From NCBI RefSeq assembly GCF_000813745.1, contig NZ_JWLC01000025.1, forward strand, positions 1 to 64,000: a stretch of DNA of 64,000 bases, given 5' to 3'. Below are positions 26,298 through 35,617 of this stretch, in pieces. Positions within the stretch are counted from its first letter, which is position 1; each line of letters begins with the position of its first letter. The position numbers and the translations under genes were made by a program. This DNA comes from Leisingera sp. ANG-M1. GTDB lineage: Bacteria; Pseudomonadota; Alphaproteobacteria; Rhodobacterales; Rhodobacteraceae. The notes under the pieces were generated by a model, which worked only from the letters and a program-made list of their open reading frames with translations, was not told the DNA's origin and did no database searches.

Positions 26298-26323
26298 GGC
26301 TCTCCCTTGGTGCCCGTCGGGGC

Positions 26324-26536
26324 TTATCTCTTGCGGGCCTCCAGCTCGGCGTTGAACAGCCGCAGCCGGTGGCCCAGATTCTCGTGATCCGTCACGCTGT
26401 CGAAGTTCTCGAATAGGAACGACAGCGCCTCTCCCTCATCCAGCCCGGCCTCATGGGCAAAGCGCTTGAGCCTGCGGTAGCCGTCCTCGGTCATGGCGAT
26501 CGGCAAGCGGCGGGTCAGGCGGAAACGTTTCGGCAT
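26324..26536 (-). CDS. Small protein, possible ribbon-helix-helix DNA-binding type
   Basis: A 70-residue basic protein between two acyl-CoA dehydrogenase genes, with a good ribosome-binding site (TGAGGA). Residues 10-45 ([36 protein letters not shown]) fit a short beta-strand, a helix, a turn and a second helix, as in ribbon-helix-helix (CopG/MetJ-like) repressors. The family is not recognised with certainty. It could be an operon autoregulator or a small partner of the dehydrogenases. Coding is supported by the ribosome-binding site, tight spacing (26 and 73 bp) and codon use like its neighbours. Confidence 0.68.
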   Translation of the reverse strand: MPKRFRLTRRLPIAMTEDGYRRLKRFAHEAGLDEGEALSFLFENFDSVTDHENLGHRLRLFNAELEARKR

Positions 26537-26609
26537 ATCTGGTCCTCAAAATGTCAAAGGCACCGGCCGGGGCTAGGACCGGGCGCCCGGGGGAGGGCGC
26601 CCGATGGCG

Positions 26610-28391
26610 TCAGAAGGCGTCTGCGTCCAGCGCCATCACCGCATCCGCGCCGCTTTCGATACGGGCGAGATGCAGTTTGGTCGCGGGCAGCCGCCGTGCC
26701 ATATAGTACCGGCCGGTTGCGAGTTTCGTCTCATAGAACGCCGCGTCAGGCGACCCCGCGTCAAGCGCTTCCTGCGCCGCCTTGCCCATCTTTGCCCACA
26801 TAAGGCCCAGGCAGACCTGCCCGAACAGATGCATGAAGTCGTAAGAGCCCGCCAGTGCGTGGTTGGGATCCTTCATGCCGTTTTGCATGAAGAACATGCC
26901 CGCGGCCTGCAGGTCCTTGGAGGCCGCCTTCAGGGGATTAACGAAGTCCTTGGTGAAAGCTTCTGAGATGTCTTTGTTTTCCTGGCAGAAGGTTTTGACC
27001 TGATCAAAGAAGGCAAGAACGTATTTGCCGCCATGCTGGCCCAGCTTGCGGCCCACCAGGTCCAGCGCCTGCACGCCGTTGGCGCCCTCGTAGATCATCG
27101 CAATGCGGGCGTCGCGGGTGTATTGCGACATGCCCCATTCCTCGATGTAGCCGTGGCCGCCATAGACCTGCTGCGCCTGCACGGTCATGTCGTAGCCCTG
27201 ATCGGTCAGGAAGCCCTTGATCACCGGAGTCATCAGCGAGATCAGCCCGTCGGCGTCCTTGTCACCGGCGCGGTGGGCCTGGTCAATCAGGGTGGCCCCC
27301 CACAGGAGGAACGCGCGCCCGCCTTCAGTAAAGCTCTTCTGATCCATCAGCGAGCGGCGTATGTCCGGATGCACGATCAGCGGATCGGCCGGGCCGTCCG
27401 GGTTCTTGGCGCCGGTCACGTCGCGGCCCTGCAGCCGGTCCTTGGCGTATTCGACTGCGTTCTGATAGGCGGCCTCGGCCTGCGCCAGGCCCTGCATGCC
27501 GACGCCCAGCCGCGCTTCGTTCATCATGGTGAACATGGCGCGCATGCCCTTATGCTCTTCGCCCAGCAAATACCCGGTGGCGCCGTCATAGTTCATCACA
27601 CAGGTCGAGTTGCCGTGGATCCCCATCTTTTCTTCGATTTTGCCGACGGCAACGCCGTTGCGTTCTCCCAGAGACCCATCCGAATTCACCAGGAACTTCG
27701 GCACAATGAAGAGGGAGACGCCCTTGATGCCCTCCGGCCCGCCGGGGATCTTGGCCAGGACCAGATGCACGATGTTCTCCGCCATGTCGTGCTCGCCGGC
27801 AGAGATAAAGATCTTCTGGCCCGAGACCTTGTAGCTGCCATCCGCTTGCGGCTCGGCCTTGGTGCGCATCAGCCCCAGGTCGGTGCCGCAATGGGGTTCG
27901 GTCAGGTTCATTGTGCCGGTCCACTGGCAGCTGACCATATTGGGCAGATAGGTGGCCTTCTGCTCCTCTGTGCCATGCGCCAGGATCGCCGAGGCCGCGC
28001 CATGGGTCAGCCCCTGATACATGGTAAAGGCCTGGTTGGCGGCGGAGAAGAACTCCCCTACGGCTGTGCCGACAACATAGGGCATGTTCTGGCCGCCGAA
28101 GGCCTCCGGCATGTCGATACCCGGCCAGCCGCCTTCCTTCATCTGCTCGAAGGCGTCCTTGAACCCCGTGGGCGTATAGACGACACCGTTCTCCAGCCGG
28201 CAGCCCTCGGTGTCGCCCACCGTATTCAGCGGATGCAGCACTTCACTGGCGACCTTGCCGGCTTCCTCCAGCACCGCCCCGGTGAAGTCCCGCTCCAGCT
28301 CACTGTAGCCGGGCGTGCTGCTTTCGGAGACCTTCAGCACGTCGTGCAGAATGAACTGGGCGTCTTTGGCAGGGGCTGTGTAGGCTGGCAT
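26610..28391 (-). CDS. Large acyl-CoA dehydrogenase with C-terminal extension (DmdC-like)
   Basis: A 593-residue flavoprotein. The core has [51 protein letters not shown] and [42 protein letters not shown]; here the catalytic Glu is present in IYEGANG. The last 130 residues are the extra helical domain of the acyl-CoA dehydrogenase C-terminal family. That architecture covers DmdC (methylmercaptopropionyl-CoA dehydrogenase) and several fatty-acyl dehydrogenases. With fadA/fadB in the same cluster, a fatty-acid role is more likely here. It lies 52 bp after a MerR regulator gene on the same strand. Confidence 0.91.
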   Translation of the reverse strand: MPAYTAPAKDAQFILHDVLKVSESSTPGYSELERDFTGAVLEEAGKVASEVLHPLNTVGDTEGCRLENGVVYTPTGFKDAFEQMKEGGWPGIDMPEAFGGQNMPYVVGTAVGEFFSAANQAFTMYQGLTHGAASAILAHGTEEQKATYLPNMVSCQWTGTMNLTEPHCGTDLGLMRTKAEPQADGSYKVSGQKIFISAGEHDMAENIVHLVLAKIPGGPEGIKGVSLFIVPKFLVNSDGSLGERNGVAVGKIEEKMGIHGNSTCVMNYDGATGYLLGEEHKGMRAMFTMMNEARLGVGMQGLAQAEAAYQNAVEYAKDRLQGRDVTGAKNPDGPADPLIVHPDIRRSLMDQKSFTEGGRAFLLWGATLIDQAHRAGDKDADGLISLMTPVIKGFLTDQGYDMTVQAQQVYGGHGYIEEWGMSQYTRDARIAMIYEGANGVQALDLVGRKLGQHGGKYVLAFFDQVKTFCQENKDISEAFTKDFVNPLKAASKDLQAAGMFFMQNGMKDPNHALAGSYDFMHLFGQVCLGLMWAKMGKAAQEALDAGSPDAAFYETKLATGRYYMARRLPATKLHLARIESGADAVMALDADAF

Positions 28392-28443
28392 CTCGGTCCT
28401 CGTCGGGTTTCTTGTTTCAGGTCGTCTGCAGGGGCAGGGCGGC

Positions 28444-28845
28444 CTATTCGGCGGCTGTCTCTCCGGCCTTCATCGAGGCGATCATCTTCTCGCCCCAGGC
28501 CAGCTGCTCCTTCAGGTCTTCGATGGCTTCCGTCAGCTCCTCGCGCTGGCGTTCCATATCGGCGAGACGCTCCTGGGCGATCTCATAGGTCTTGGTCAGC
28601 TGGGTCAGCCGCTGCGTGTCCACATGATAGAGGTCCAGCAGCTGGCGGATTTCCTCCAGGCTGAAGCCGAACCGCTTGCCGCGCAGGATCAGCTTCAGCC
28701 GGGCGCGGTCGCGCTTGGTGAACAGGCGCTTCTGGCCTTCACGGATCGGGAACAGCAGTTCCTTGGCTTCGTAGAACCGGAGGGTGCGCGGGGTTACGTC
28801 AAAGGCCTCGCACATTTCCCGGATGGTCATGGTTTCTTCGGTCAT
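28444..28845 (-). CDS. MerR-family transcriptional regulator of the fad cluster
   Basis: A 133-residue MerR-type repressor or activator. The winged helix-turn-helix is [27 protein letters not shown] (7-33), followed by [33 protein letters not shown] and a long coiled coil (about 75-125) for dimerisation. No metal-binding cysteines are present, so the ligand may be an acyl-CoA or similar. The start [11 protein letters not shown] at 28845 is preferred over an upstream frame extension. A perfect TTACGT-TT-ACGTAA palindrome lies 69 bp upstream. It heads the leftward cluster and resembles LiuR-type regulators of branched-chain and fatty-acid catabolism. Confidence 0.87.
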   Translation of the reverse strand: MTEETMTIREMCEAFDVTPRTLRFYEAKELLFPIREGQKRLFTKRDRARLKLILRGKRFGFSLEEIRQLLDLYHVDTQRLTQLTKTYEIAQERLADMERQREELTEAIEDLKEQLAWGEKMIASMKAGETAAE

Positions 28846-28913
28846 CGTCGTTACTCTTACGGCTTGGTGCAAAGACAAGCTGTGCGCGGTGGGGGCAGCT
28901 TGCAAGACTGACT

Positions 28914-28927
28914 TTACGTTTACGTAA
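28914..28927. promoter_or_regulatory. MerR/LiuR-like operator TTACGT-TT-ACGTAA
   Basis: A perfect inverted repeat with 6-bp arms inside ACTTTACGTTTACGTAAGTT (28911-28930), upstream of the MerR gene and the whole fad cluster. ACGT-containing palindromes of this shape are reported, as I recall, for LiuR-family MerR proteins. Further ACGTCACGTCA sequence follows at 28932-28942. Confidence 0.6.
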
Positions 28928-29079
28928 GTTGTACGTCACGTCACTTTCGAAACTGTGAGGGGTTCGCAAAACGCACATAAAGTGACGCAACGTAACGGCG
29001 GCGGTGCCCGCAAAACCAGCGCATCCCGCGGCGGGCGCGGTCCGGAAACCGGCGAATCCAGCTGCCCCCATTGCAACAG

Positions 29080-29104
29080 AAAACCCCGCCTCAAAGGGCG
29101 GGGC
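29080..29104 (-). terminator. Rho-independent terminator of the second MerR gene
   Basis: On the minus strand CCCCGCC, a 6-nt loop and GGCGGGG are followed by TTTTCTGTT, 27 bp after the MerR stop. It separates this gene from the fad-cluster promoter region. Confidence 0.85.
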
Positions 29105-29130
29105 CGCAACGTTGGAATTTTGGACCTGAC

Positions 29131-29499
29131 CTACTTCAGCAGAGCCCGGGTGGTCTCGCGCAAAGCGCTCAGCTCATCGATGGCCTCGTTGATCTGCTCG
29201 CGCTGCTTTTCCAGCTCCACCAGCTGCCGGTCGGCCATTTCCATAAAGGCATGGTTCTGGGCGTCGTTGCCCTCTTCCTCATAGATCAGCAGCCACTGGC
29301 GGATCTCTTCCAGCTGAAAGCCGAACTTGCGCCCGCGCAGGATCAGCTTCATCCGGGCCCGCTCGCGCGCGCCGTAAAACCGGGACCGGCCTTCGCGGTC
29401 CGGCTGCAGCAATTCGATGTATTCATAGTAGCGCAGCGTCCGCGGCGTGACCTCGAACTCGGCGCACATTTCCTTGAATGACAATCTGTTGTCGGCCAT
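29131..29499 (-). CDS. Second MerR-family transcriptional regulator
   Basis: A 122-residue MerR protein, a paralogue of the neighbouring one: [28 protein letters not shown] (6-33) and [37 protein letters not shown], then a coiled coil to the C-terminus. No effector cysteines. The start at 29499 was chosen because it gives the normal MerR N-terminus ([12 protein letters not shown]) with GGGAGAAG upstream. The gene is divergent from two thioesterase genes (125 bp apart) and ends at its own terminator, so it may act on the thioesterases, the fad cluster or both. Confidence 0.86.
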   Translation of the reverse strand: MADNRLSFKEMCAEFEVTPRTLRYYEYIELLQPDREGRSRFYGARERARMKLILRGRKFGFQLEEIRQWLLIYEEEGNDAQNHAFMEMADRQLVELEKQREQINEAIDELSALRETTRALLK

Positions 29500-29624
29500 C
29501 CATCTTCTCCCTTGCCGGGAACCTATGCACTTGCAGCGAACATGGCAACCTCCCGCGGCGGCACACTTGCGCTTGGGCCATGCCAAGGCCAAAGATGAGG
29601 CAGACAATCCGAAGGGACAGCCAC

Positions 29625-30047
29625 ATGGCCGACAAGACAGAGTTCGCGCGCCAGTTCATCGAAGCCATCCCCCATGCCAAGCAATTGGGCATGAAGCTGA
29701 CCGCGCTGGGCGACGGCACGGCCGAGATCCGCATGGCCTATGACGAGAAGCTGGTGGGCGACCCGGCCACCGGGGTGATCCACGGCGGCGCGGTTTCCGC
29801 CCTGATGGACACCTGCTGCGGCGCCGCGGTGATGGCGCACCCTTCGGCGCCTGGCGGCACTGCCACCATCGATCTGCGCATCGACTACATGCGCCCCGCA
29901 ACGCCGGGGCAGACGATCACCACCCGCGCCACCTGCCACCAGATCACCCGCACCGTTGCCTTTGTCCGCGCCGTGGCCATGGACGAGGACGAAGACCGCC
30001 CCGTCGCCACAGCAGCCGGCGCCTTTACCGTGGAGAGCAAGTTTTGA
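29625..30047 (+). CDS. PaaI-type hotdog thioesterase
   Basis: A 140-residue single hotdog domain that hydrolyses an acyl- or aryl-CoA thioester. The helix motif [21 protein letters not shown] (about 46-66) with the catalytic Asp in ALMDT, and [12 protein letters not shown] (about 80-91), are typical of PaaI/YbgC-type enzymes. Start MADKTEF at 29625; the frame runs open further upstream without a start site. It overlaps the next thioesterase gene by three bases. Its position beside the beta-oxidation cluster fits removal of stalled CoA esters. Confidence 0.88.
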   Translation: MADKTEFARQFIEAIPHAKQLGMKLTALGDGTAEIRMAYDEKLVGDPATGVIHGGAVSALMDTCCGAAVMAHPSAPGGTATIDLRIDYMRPATPGQTITTRATCHQITRTVAFVRAVAMDEDEDRPVATAAGAFTVESKF

Positions 30048-30562
30048 GCCGCCCCCGTCCCGAACCCATGCAGGTGGTCAAGCAGCGCCGCGATGCCGCT
30101 CTGTCGGCACTGGTCGACTCGGTGCCATATATCCGCTTCCTGAACGTGACCTTCGACCGCCGCGGCGATGAGCTGACGGCGCAACTGAACTTCGACGACA
30201 AGCTGATCGGCAATCCTTTCCTGCCTGCAATCCACGGCGGGGTGACTGCCGCCTTCCTGGAAATCACCGCGATGATTACCCTCAACTGGTCGCATCTGTG
30301 GCCGCGCATCGAATCCGGCGAGCTTGATCCAGCGGAAATGGCCAAGGGCAACCTGCCGCGCCAGCCCAAGACCATCGACTTCACCGTCGACTACCTGCGC
30401 TCGGGCCTGCCGCGCGATGCCTATGCACGGGCGCGGGTGAACCGCTCCGGCCGCCGCTATGCCTCGGTGCATGTGGAGGCCTGGCAGGATCACAAGGACA
30501 AGCTCTTTGCCCAGGCCACCGGCCATTTCCTGATGCCGCAGGACCAGAACGGCGAAGGCTGA
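30044..30562 (+). CDS. Second PaaI-type hotdog thioesterase
   Basis: A 172-residue hotdog protein: [19 protein letters not shown] (about 62-80) and [39 protein letters not shown] (about 107-147). Glu75 replaces the Asp seen in the upstream paralogue. The start is set at a TTG (30044), because GGAGAG lies at the right distance and it overlaps the preceding stop as TTGA; an internal ATG at 30068 has no ribosome-binding site. The pair of unequal hotdog genes could form a heteromer. It is 4 bp before the MATE gene. Confidence 0.84.
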   Translation: MSRPRPEPMQVVKQRRDAALSALVDSVPYIRFLNVTFDRRGDELTAQLNFDDKLIGNPFLPAIHGGVTAAFLEITAMITLNWSHLWPRIESGELDPAEMAKGNLPRQPKTIDFTVDYLRSGLPRDAYARARVNRSGRRYASVHVEAWQDHKDKLFAQATGHFLMPQDQNGEG

Positions 30563-30566
30563 GAAC

Positions 30567-31886
30567 ATGATCAGCGCGAACACCGACATCACCCACAAGC
30601 GGGTGCTCAAGATCGCTTTGCCGATTGTGCTGTCGAATGCAACGGTGCCCATTCTGGGCGCCGTCGACACCGGTGTTGTCGGCCAGATGGGCGAGGCCGC
30701 CCCGATCGGCGCCGTTGGCATCGGCGCGGTGATCCTGGCTACGATCTACTGGATCTTCGGCTTCCTGCGGATGGGCACCACCGGATTGGCGGCCCAGGCC
30801 CGCGGGGAGGGCGACTGGGCCGAAACCGGCGCGCTGCTGATGCGCGGCCTGCTGCTTGCCTTTGCCGCCGGTGCCGTCTTCATCATCGCGCAAGGAGCAG
30901 TGTTCTGGGGTGCCTTTGCGCTGGCGCCCGCCAGTGCCGGGGTCGAGGGGCTGGCCCGCGACTACCTTGAAATCCGCATTTGGGGGGCGCCTGCCACCAT
31001 CGGACTTTACGCTGTCACTGGCTGGCTAATTGCGGTTGAGCGCACCCGTGGCGTGTTCCTGCTGCAGGTCTGGATGAACGGGCTGAATATCGTTCTCGAC
31101 CTATGGTTCGTGCTGGGCCTCGGCTGGGGCGTTGAAGGCGTTGCCATTGCCACGCTGATCGCCGAGTGGACCGGGCTGGCGCTGGGGTTGTACCTTTGCC
31201 GGGACGCTTTTGCTGGCGACCAATGGCGCGACTGGGGCCGGGTGTTCGACCGCGCCAGGCTCAAGCGGATGATGCAGGTGAACGGCGATATCATGGTGCG
31301 TTCGGTGCTGCTCACCGGGTCCTTTACCACCTTCCTGTTCATCGGCTCCGGCGTTGGCGATGTGAACCTGGCTGCCAACCAGATCCTGCTGCAGTTCGTT
31401 GAAATCACCGCCTTTGCGCTGGACGGCTTTGCCTTTTCAGCCGAGGCGCTGGTGGGCGGGGCCGTCGGCGCCAAGGCTCGTGAGCGGGTTCGCAGGGCAT
31501 CCGTCATCACTTCGCAATGGGGCGTGGGAGGATCAGTCCTGCTAGGTATAGCCTTTGCCGCCGGGGGCCCTTGGCTGATCGACCTGATGTCCACCTCACC
31601 CGACGTGCGCGAAGCGGGACGGGTGTTCCTGATCTGGGCTGTGGTGATGCCGGCCCTCAGCGTTGCCAGCTATATGTTCGACGGTATTTACATCGGCGCC
31701 ACCTGGACCCGTGATATGCGGTGGGCAATGCTGCAGTCGGTCGCGGCTTATGTGGTGGCCTTGCTGCTGCTGGTGCCGGTGTTCGGCAACCATGGTCTGT
31801 GGGCCTCACTGATGGTGCTGAACGTGGCCCGCGGTGTGACCCTGGGCATGCGCTACCCGCGCCTTGAAGCGCAGGTGGGTGCATAA
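30567..31886 (+). CDS. MATE-family efflux transporter
   Basis: A 439-residue inner-membrane protein with about twelve helices in two MatE bundles (roughly 1-220 and 230-439). It begins with the family-type ITHKRVLKIALPIVLSNATVPILGAVDTGVVGQMG. Proteins of the DinF-like branch export organic cations or drugs using Na+ or H+ gradients. It begins 4 bp after the second thioesterase gene, so it is probably cotranscribed. The substrate is unknown. Confidence 0.92.
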   Translation: MISANTDITHKRVLKIALPIVLSNATVPILGAVDTGVVGQMGEAAPIGAVGIGAVILATIYWIFGFLRMGTTGLAAQARGEGDWAETGALLMRGLLLAFAAGAVFIIAQGAVFWGAFALAPASAGVEGLARDYLEIRIWGAPATIGLYAVTGWLIAVERTRGVFLLQVWMNGLNIVLDLWFVLGLGWGVEGVAIATLIAEWTGLALGLYLCRDAFAGDQWRDWGRVFDRARLKRMMQVNGDIMVRSVLLTGSFTTFLFIGSGVGDVNLAANQILLQFVEITAFALDGFAFSAEALVGGAVGAKARERVRRASVITSQWGVGGSVLLGIAFAAGGPWLIDLMSTSPDVREAGRVFLIWAVVMPALSVASYMFDGIYIGATWTRDMRWAMLQSVAAYVVALLLLVPVFGNHGLWASLMVLNVARGVTLGMRYPRLEAQVGA

Positions 31887-31894
31887 TAGCGCTA

Positions 31895-31914
31895 GGCGGG
31901 CCGGCAGGCCCGCC
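31895..31914. terminator. Hairpin between convergent genes
   Basis: GGCGGGCC-ggca-GGCCCGCC, a perfect 8-bp stem in the 36-bp gap between the MATE gene and the arsC-like gene. No T-run follows, so termination strength is uncertain. Confidence 0.6.
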
Positions 31915-31922
31915 GCAACTGC

Positions 31923-32264
31923 TTACAGCAGCGTTTCAATTGCCTCGGTCGGGCGGCCGATCACCGCCTTGCCGTCCTTGATCGCAATCGGGCGCTCGAT
32001 CAGGATCGGATGCGCGGCCATTGCCGCCAGCAGATCTTCCTCGGCGCTGTCCTTGCTCAAGCCCAGCTCCTTGAAGACCTTCTCGCCGGTCCGCATCATT
32101 TCAACCGCGGACACACCAAGGGCCGCCTGCACCGCCTTCAGCTCTTCAACCGAGGGCGCATCTTCCAGATAAGCGCGGGTTTGAACCTCAGCGCCGCGCT
32201 CTTCGATCAGCGCCAGGCCTGCGCGGGACTTTGAGCACTTCGGGTAATGCCAATAGGTGATCAC
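31923..32264 (-). CDS. arsC: ArsC-family reductase (arsenate reductase-like)
   Basis: A 113-residue thioredoxin-fold protein of the ArsC/Spx group. The N-terminal [23 protein letters not shown] carries the catalytic Cys, and the arginine-containing [11 protein letters not shown] segment (about 84-94) matches the ArsC anion-binding region. The start is taken as GTG at 32264, because GGAAGG is 7 nt upstream and it overlaps the pyrD stop as GTGA. No ars regulator or pump is nearby, so a stand-alone YfgD-like reductase of unknown substrate is as likely as true arsenate reduction. Confidence 0.87.
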   Translation of the reverse strand: MITYWHYPKCSKSRAGLALIEERGAEVQTRAYLEDAPSVEELKAVQAALGVSAVEMMRTGEKVFKELGLSKDSAEEDLLAAMAAHPILIERPIAIKDGKAVIGRPTEAIETLL

Positions 32265-33319
32265 AGCCAATCCTTCCGTTTTGTTCCAACCGCTTGCGCG
32301 ACGTTGTCAAACCCGTCGTGCGCCAGCAGCGCGTCCAACCCGCGGGCGATGTCCCCTGCCAGCGAAAGACCGCCATAGACCATGGCAGTGTAGAATTGCA
32401 CGGCCGAAGCACCGGCACAGATCTTGGCATAGGCCTGCTCTGCTGTGCTGATGCCGCCAACGCCGATCAGCGGCACTTTGCCGTCCAGCAGTTCCGACAG
32501 CTGTGCCAGAACCCGGGTGGATTTCTCAAACAGCGGCGCGCCGGACAGCCCGCCAGCCTCGCCCTTGTGCTTGCTCTGCAACCCGTCGCGCGACAGGGTG
32601 GTGTTGGTGGCAATCACCGCGTCGATACCGGTTTCCACGGCGACAGCGGCAATGTCCTCAATGCCAGCACGGTCCAGATCCGGGGCGATCTTCAGGAACA
32701 CCGGCACCCGGCGGCTGAGGCCTTCGCGGGTCTCAATGACGCCTGCCAGAAGCGCCGACAGGGCTGCCTTGCCCTGCAGGTCGCGCAGTTTTTCGGTGTT
32801 TGGCGAGGACACGTTGACGGTGGCAAAGTCCAGATGCGCGCCGCAATGAGCCAGCACCTCGGCGAAATCCGCGGCCCGGTTCTCGCTGTCCTTGTTGGCG
32901 CCGAGGTTCAGGCCGATCACCGCGTCGCGCGGGCGCTGTGCCAGCCGGGCGCCGATGGCTTCCATGCCCTCGTTGTTGAAGCCGAAGCGGTTGATCGCCG
33001 CCTTGTCCTCGGTCAGCCGGAACAGCCGCGGCTTGGGGTTGCCGGGCTGGGCGCGGGGCGTCGCGGCGCCAACCTCGATGAAGCCGAAACCGGATTTTGA
33101 AAGCGGTGCCAGTGCCTCGGCGTTCTTGTCAAAGCCTGCGGCCAGCCCCACCGGGTTTGGCAGCTCAATCCCTGCCAGCGAGGTTTTCAGCCGCGCCGAG
33201 GTCACTGGGCCGGGCGTTGGCGTCAGCCCCATGGTCAGCGCCTTGACCGACAGCCCATGCGCAGCCTCGGGATCAACCTTGTGCAGAGCGGCCAGCGCCA
33301 GCTTCTCGGTCAGTTTCAT
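32261..33319 (-). CDS. pyrD: Dihydroorotate dehydrogenase (quinone), class 2
   Basis: Oxidises dihydroorotate to orotate in pyrimidine synthesis, passing electrons to quinone at the membrane. The 352-residue length and the N-terminal helix ([29 protein letters not shown]) are class 2. FMN/substrate motifs include [45 protein letters not shown] and [14 protein letters not shown] with the class 2 catalytic Ser. Start at 33319 overlaps the DUF952 stop (ATGA); its stop overlaps arsC. Three genes are thus tightly coupled. Confidence 0.96.
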   Translation of the reverse strand: MKLTEKLALAALHKVDPEAAHGLSVKALTMGLTPTPGPVTSARLKTSLAGIELPNPVGLAAGFDKNAEALAPLSKSGFGFIEVGAATPRAQPGNPKPRLFRLTEDKAAINRFGFNNEGMEAIGARLAQRPRDAVIGLNLGANKDSENRAADFAEVLAHCGAHLDFATVNVSSPNTEKLRDLQGKAALSALLAGVIETREGLSRRVPVFLKIAPDLDRAGIEDIAAVAVETGIDAVIATNTTLSRDGLQSKHKGEAGGLSGAPLFEKSTRVLAQLSELLDGKVPLIGVGGISTAEQAYAKICAGASAVQFYTAMVYGGLSLAGDIARGLDALLAHDGFDNVAQAVGTKRKDWL

Positions 33320-33654
33320 GCCATCTCCTCCGGGAAATGGTGCGCGCCGCCCACCAGCGGCAGCGGCTTGGACCAGACCACATCGCTCAGACGGATGTTG
33401 CGGTAGAGATGCGGGAACTCGGCACCGCCGCGGGAGACTTCCCACTTCAGGTCTTCCCCCATCGCCCCGGCATCGCAGGCCAGGAGGGTGAGCCCCTCGG
33501 CACCGGCAAAATGCTTGGCTGCGGTTTCCGCCGCCTGGGTTGCAGTGGAGAAATGGACAAAGCCATCTGCGACATCAACCGGCGCGCCCTGGGTTTCGCC
33601 CGCCGCTTGCAAAGCGGCCCATTCGTCCGCCCGGAAAATCTTGTAAATCAGCAT
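33316..33654 (-). CDS. DUF952 protein
   Basis: A 112-residue cytoplasmic protein of the DUF952 family, recognised from [61 protein letters not shown] and the end [12 protein letters not shown]. It has no known biochemical role. In many Rhodobacterales it sits before pyrD, as here, with a 4-bp ATGA overlap. It is first in the leftward DUF952-pyrD-arsC group. Confidence 0.88.
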   Translation of the reverse strand: MLIYKIFRADEWAALQAAGETQGAPVDVADGFVHFSTATQAAETAAKHFAGAEGLTLLACDAGAMGEDLKWEVSRGGAEFPHLYRNIRLSDVVWSKPLPLVGGAHHFPEEMA

Positions 33655-33832
33655 GAGGGCCTGATGCCCTGCGTTTGCTGATGAATCAAGGGGGATTGGC
33701 CTGTGCCGGGGATCTGGCAGGCGAACCGGGGCAGGCCCGTTGACGCAGGGAGAGGCGGCAGTCTGGCTTTTCCCCTTTGACGGGCATGGCCATTGCGCGC
33801 ACCATCAGGCCAAAACAACGGGAGCAAATCTC

Positions 33833-35413
33833 ATGATCGCGCGGATTCTTTCATCTGCTGCAGCGCTGGCTCTTTCGGCGGGCATGGCTGCGGCGGAGTA
33901 CAAACTGACTATCCTGCACACCAACGACTTTCATTCCCGGTTCGAGCCGATCAACAAATACGACAGCGCCTGCGATGCGGAAGACCAGGCCGAAGGCAAG
34001 TGTTTCGGAGGTACCGCGCGGCTTGTGACGGCCATTGCCGAGGCCCGTGCGCGGGCCGGCAATTCGATTCTGGTGGATGGCGGCGACCAGTTCCAGGGCT
34101 CGCTGTTTTATACTTATTACAAGGGCCGGATGGCGGCTGAGTTCATGAACAAGCTGGGCTATGACGGGATGACTGTGGGCAACCACGAGTTCGACGACGG
34201 CCCCGAGGTGCTGCGCGGGTTCATGGACGCGGTGGAGTTTCCGGTGCTGATGTCCAACGCGGATGTTTCGGCGGAGCCTGCCTTGGCCGGGGTGCTGAAG
34301 AAATCCACGGTGATCACCCGCGGCGGCGAGCGGATCGGCCTCATTGGCCTGACTCCCGAGGACACGCATGAACTTGCCAGCCCGGGCGAGCACGTCACCT
34401 TTTCCGATCCGGTGGCAGCGGTGCAGGCTGAAGTCGACCGGCTGATGGCGGATGGGGTGAACAAGATCATCGTGCTCAGCCACTCGGGTTATGGCGTGGA
34501 CCAGAAGGTGGCGGCGGAGACTGCCGGGGTTGATGTGATCGTCGGCGGCCATACCAATACCTACCTGTCCAATGTCTCGGACAAGGCTGCGGGCCCGTAT
34601 CCGACCGAGGTGAACGGGGTGCAGATTGTGCAGGCCTACGCCTATGGCAAGTTCCTGGGCGAGCTGAACGTGACCTTTGATGAGGCAGGCAACGTCATCA
34701 GTGCCACGGGCGAGCCGCTGATCATGGATGCAGCCGTCTCAGAGGATGCGGGCACTCTGGACCGGATTGCCGAACTGGCGCAGCCGCTGGATGAAATCCG
34801 CAACAAGGTGGTTGCTGAGACTGCTGCCCCCATCGAAGGGGACCGCTCGGTCTGCCGGGTGCGGGAATGCGAGATGGGCAACCTGGTGGCGGACGCAATG
34901 CTGGACCGGGTGAAGGATCAGGGCGTGACCATCGCCATCGCCAACTCCGGCGGTATCCGCGCCAGCCTGGATTCAGGCGAGGTGACCATGGGCGAGGTTC
35001 TGACCATCCTGCCGTTCCAGAATACGCTCTCGACCTTTGAGATCACCGGGGAGGTGCTGGTTGAAGCGCTGGAGAACGGGGTCAGCCAGGTGGAAGATAT
35101 CAAAGGGCGTTTCCCGCAGGTTGCGGGGTTGAAGTTCACTTGGGATGCCTCGGTTGCACCCAATGCCGGGCGGGTGCGCGAGGTGATGGTGGCCGGCGGG
35201 GCGGGCTTTGTGCCGATTGATCCGCAGAAGACCTATCTGGTGGTCACAAACGACTATGTGCGCAACGGCGGCGATGGTTTTGCGATGTTCGAAGGCGATG
35301 ACAAGAACGCCTATGACTTCGGGCCGGATGTGGCGGATGTCCTGGCCGAATACCTCGCCGAACAAGGGGCTTATGCGCCATACACCGACGGGCGGATCAG
35401 CCGGTCTGAATAG
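33833..35413 (+). CDS. Secreted bifunctional 5'-nucleotidase/metallophosphatase
   Basis: A 526-residue periplasmic enzyme that dephosphorylates nucleotides outside the cytoplasm. The signal peptide is cleaved near Ala21. The dinuclear metal site shows ILHTNDFHSRFEP (Asp32, His34), VDGGDQFQGS (about 81-90), GNHEFDDG (116-123), LSHSGYGVD and VGGHTNTYL, and a C-terminal nucleotidase domain contains IANSGGIRASLDSGEVTMGEVLTILPFQNTL. The start at 33833 follows GGGAGC. It lets the cell use extracellular nucleotides as a phosphate source. A perfect 34-bp palindrome lies 11 bp after the stop. Confidence 0.92.
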   Translation: MIARILSSAAALALSAGMAAAEYKLTILHTNDFHSRFEPINKYDSACDAEDQAEGKCFGGTARLVTAIAEARARAGNSILVDGGDQFQGSLFYTYYKGRMAAEFMNKLGYDGMTVGNHEFDDGPEVLRGFMDAVEFPVLMSNADVSAEPALAGVLKKSTVITRGGERIGLIGLTPEDTHELASPGEHVTFSDPVAAVQAEVDRLMADGVNKIIVLSHSGYGVDQKVAAETAGVDVIVGGHTNTYLSNVSDKAAGPYPTEVNGVQIVQAYAYGKFLGELNVTFDEAGNVISATGEPLIMDAAVSEDAGTLDRIAELAQPLDEIRNKVVAETAAPIEGDRSVCRVRECEMGNLVADAMLDRVKDQGVTIAIANSGGIRASLDSGEVTMGEVLTILPFQNTLSTFEITGEVLVEALENGVSQVEDIKGRFPQVAGLKFTWDASVAPNAGRVREVMVAGGAGFVPIDPQKTYLVVTNDYVRNGGDGFAMFEGDDKNAYDFGPDVADVLAEYLAEQGAYAPYTDGRISRSE

Positions 35414-35424
35414 GTCGCACTTGC

Positions 35425-35458
35425 TGTCCCAATGTTTCGCGCGCGAAACATTGGGACA
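35425..35458. repeat. Perfect 34-bp palindrome
   Basis: Each half reads TGTCCCAATGTTTCGCG from the outside in, with no spacer. It lies 11 bp after the 5'-nucleotidase stop. A poly-T tract follows at 35474-35480, too far for an ideal intrinsic terminator. It could be an mRNA-end hairpin, a protein-binding site or a repeat family. No second copy is seen in this window. Confidence 0.8.
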
Positions 35459-35487
35459 TAGTGGCTGACGTAATTTTTTTATATTTT

Positions 35488-35510
35488 AGAAACCTTTGAT
35501 ACGGGTTTCT
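35488..35510. promoter_or_regulatory. Inverted repeat AGAAACC/GGTTTCT upstream of a GST gene
   Basis: AGAAACC-n9-GGTTTCT, perfect 7-bp arms, in an unusually AT-rich stretch between the 34-bp palindrome and the GST gene. It is possibly an operator. Confidence 0.4.
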
Positions 35511-35574
35511 TAAAGTTGGGAGCCATCGGTGGGACGCGTCCGGGCAACCGGTTGACGGGAGGCGCCCGGCTTGA

Positions 35575-35596
35575 TATTTAACAATAGTGTTAAATA
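35575..35596. promoter_or_regulatory. AT-rich operator-like palindrome before a GST gene
   Basis: TATTTAAC-AATAGT-GTTAAATA has perfect 8-bp arms and ends 21 bp before the GST start, where a repressor would block initiation. Its low GC content stands out in this region. No regulator gene is adjacent. Confidence 0.55.
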
Positions 35597-35617
35597 ATGG
35601 TGCCAGGGAGGCCTTTG

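Noticed and set aside
31923-32270. TTG start at 32270 for the arsC-like gene
   Set aside because: GGAAGG would be only 1-2 nt from it. The GTG at 32264 has proper spacing and overlaps the pyrD stop as GTGA.
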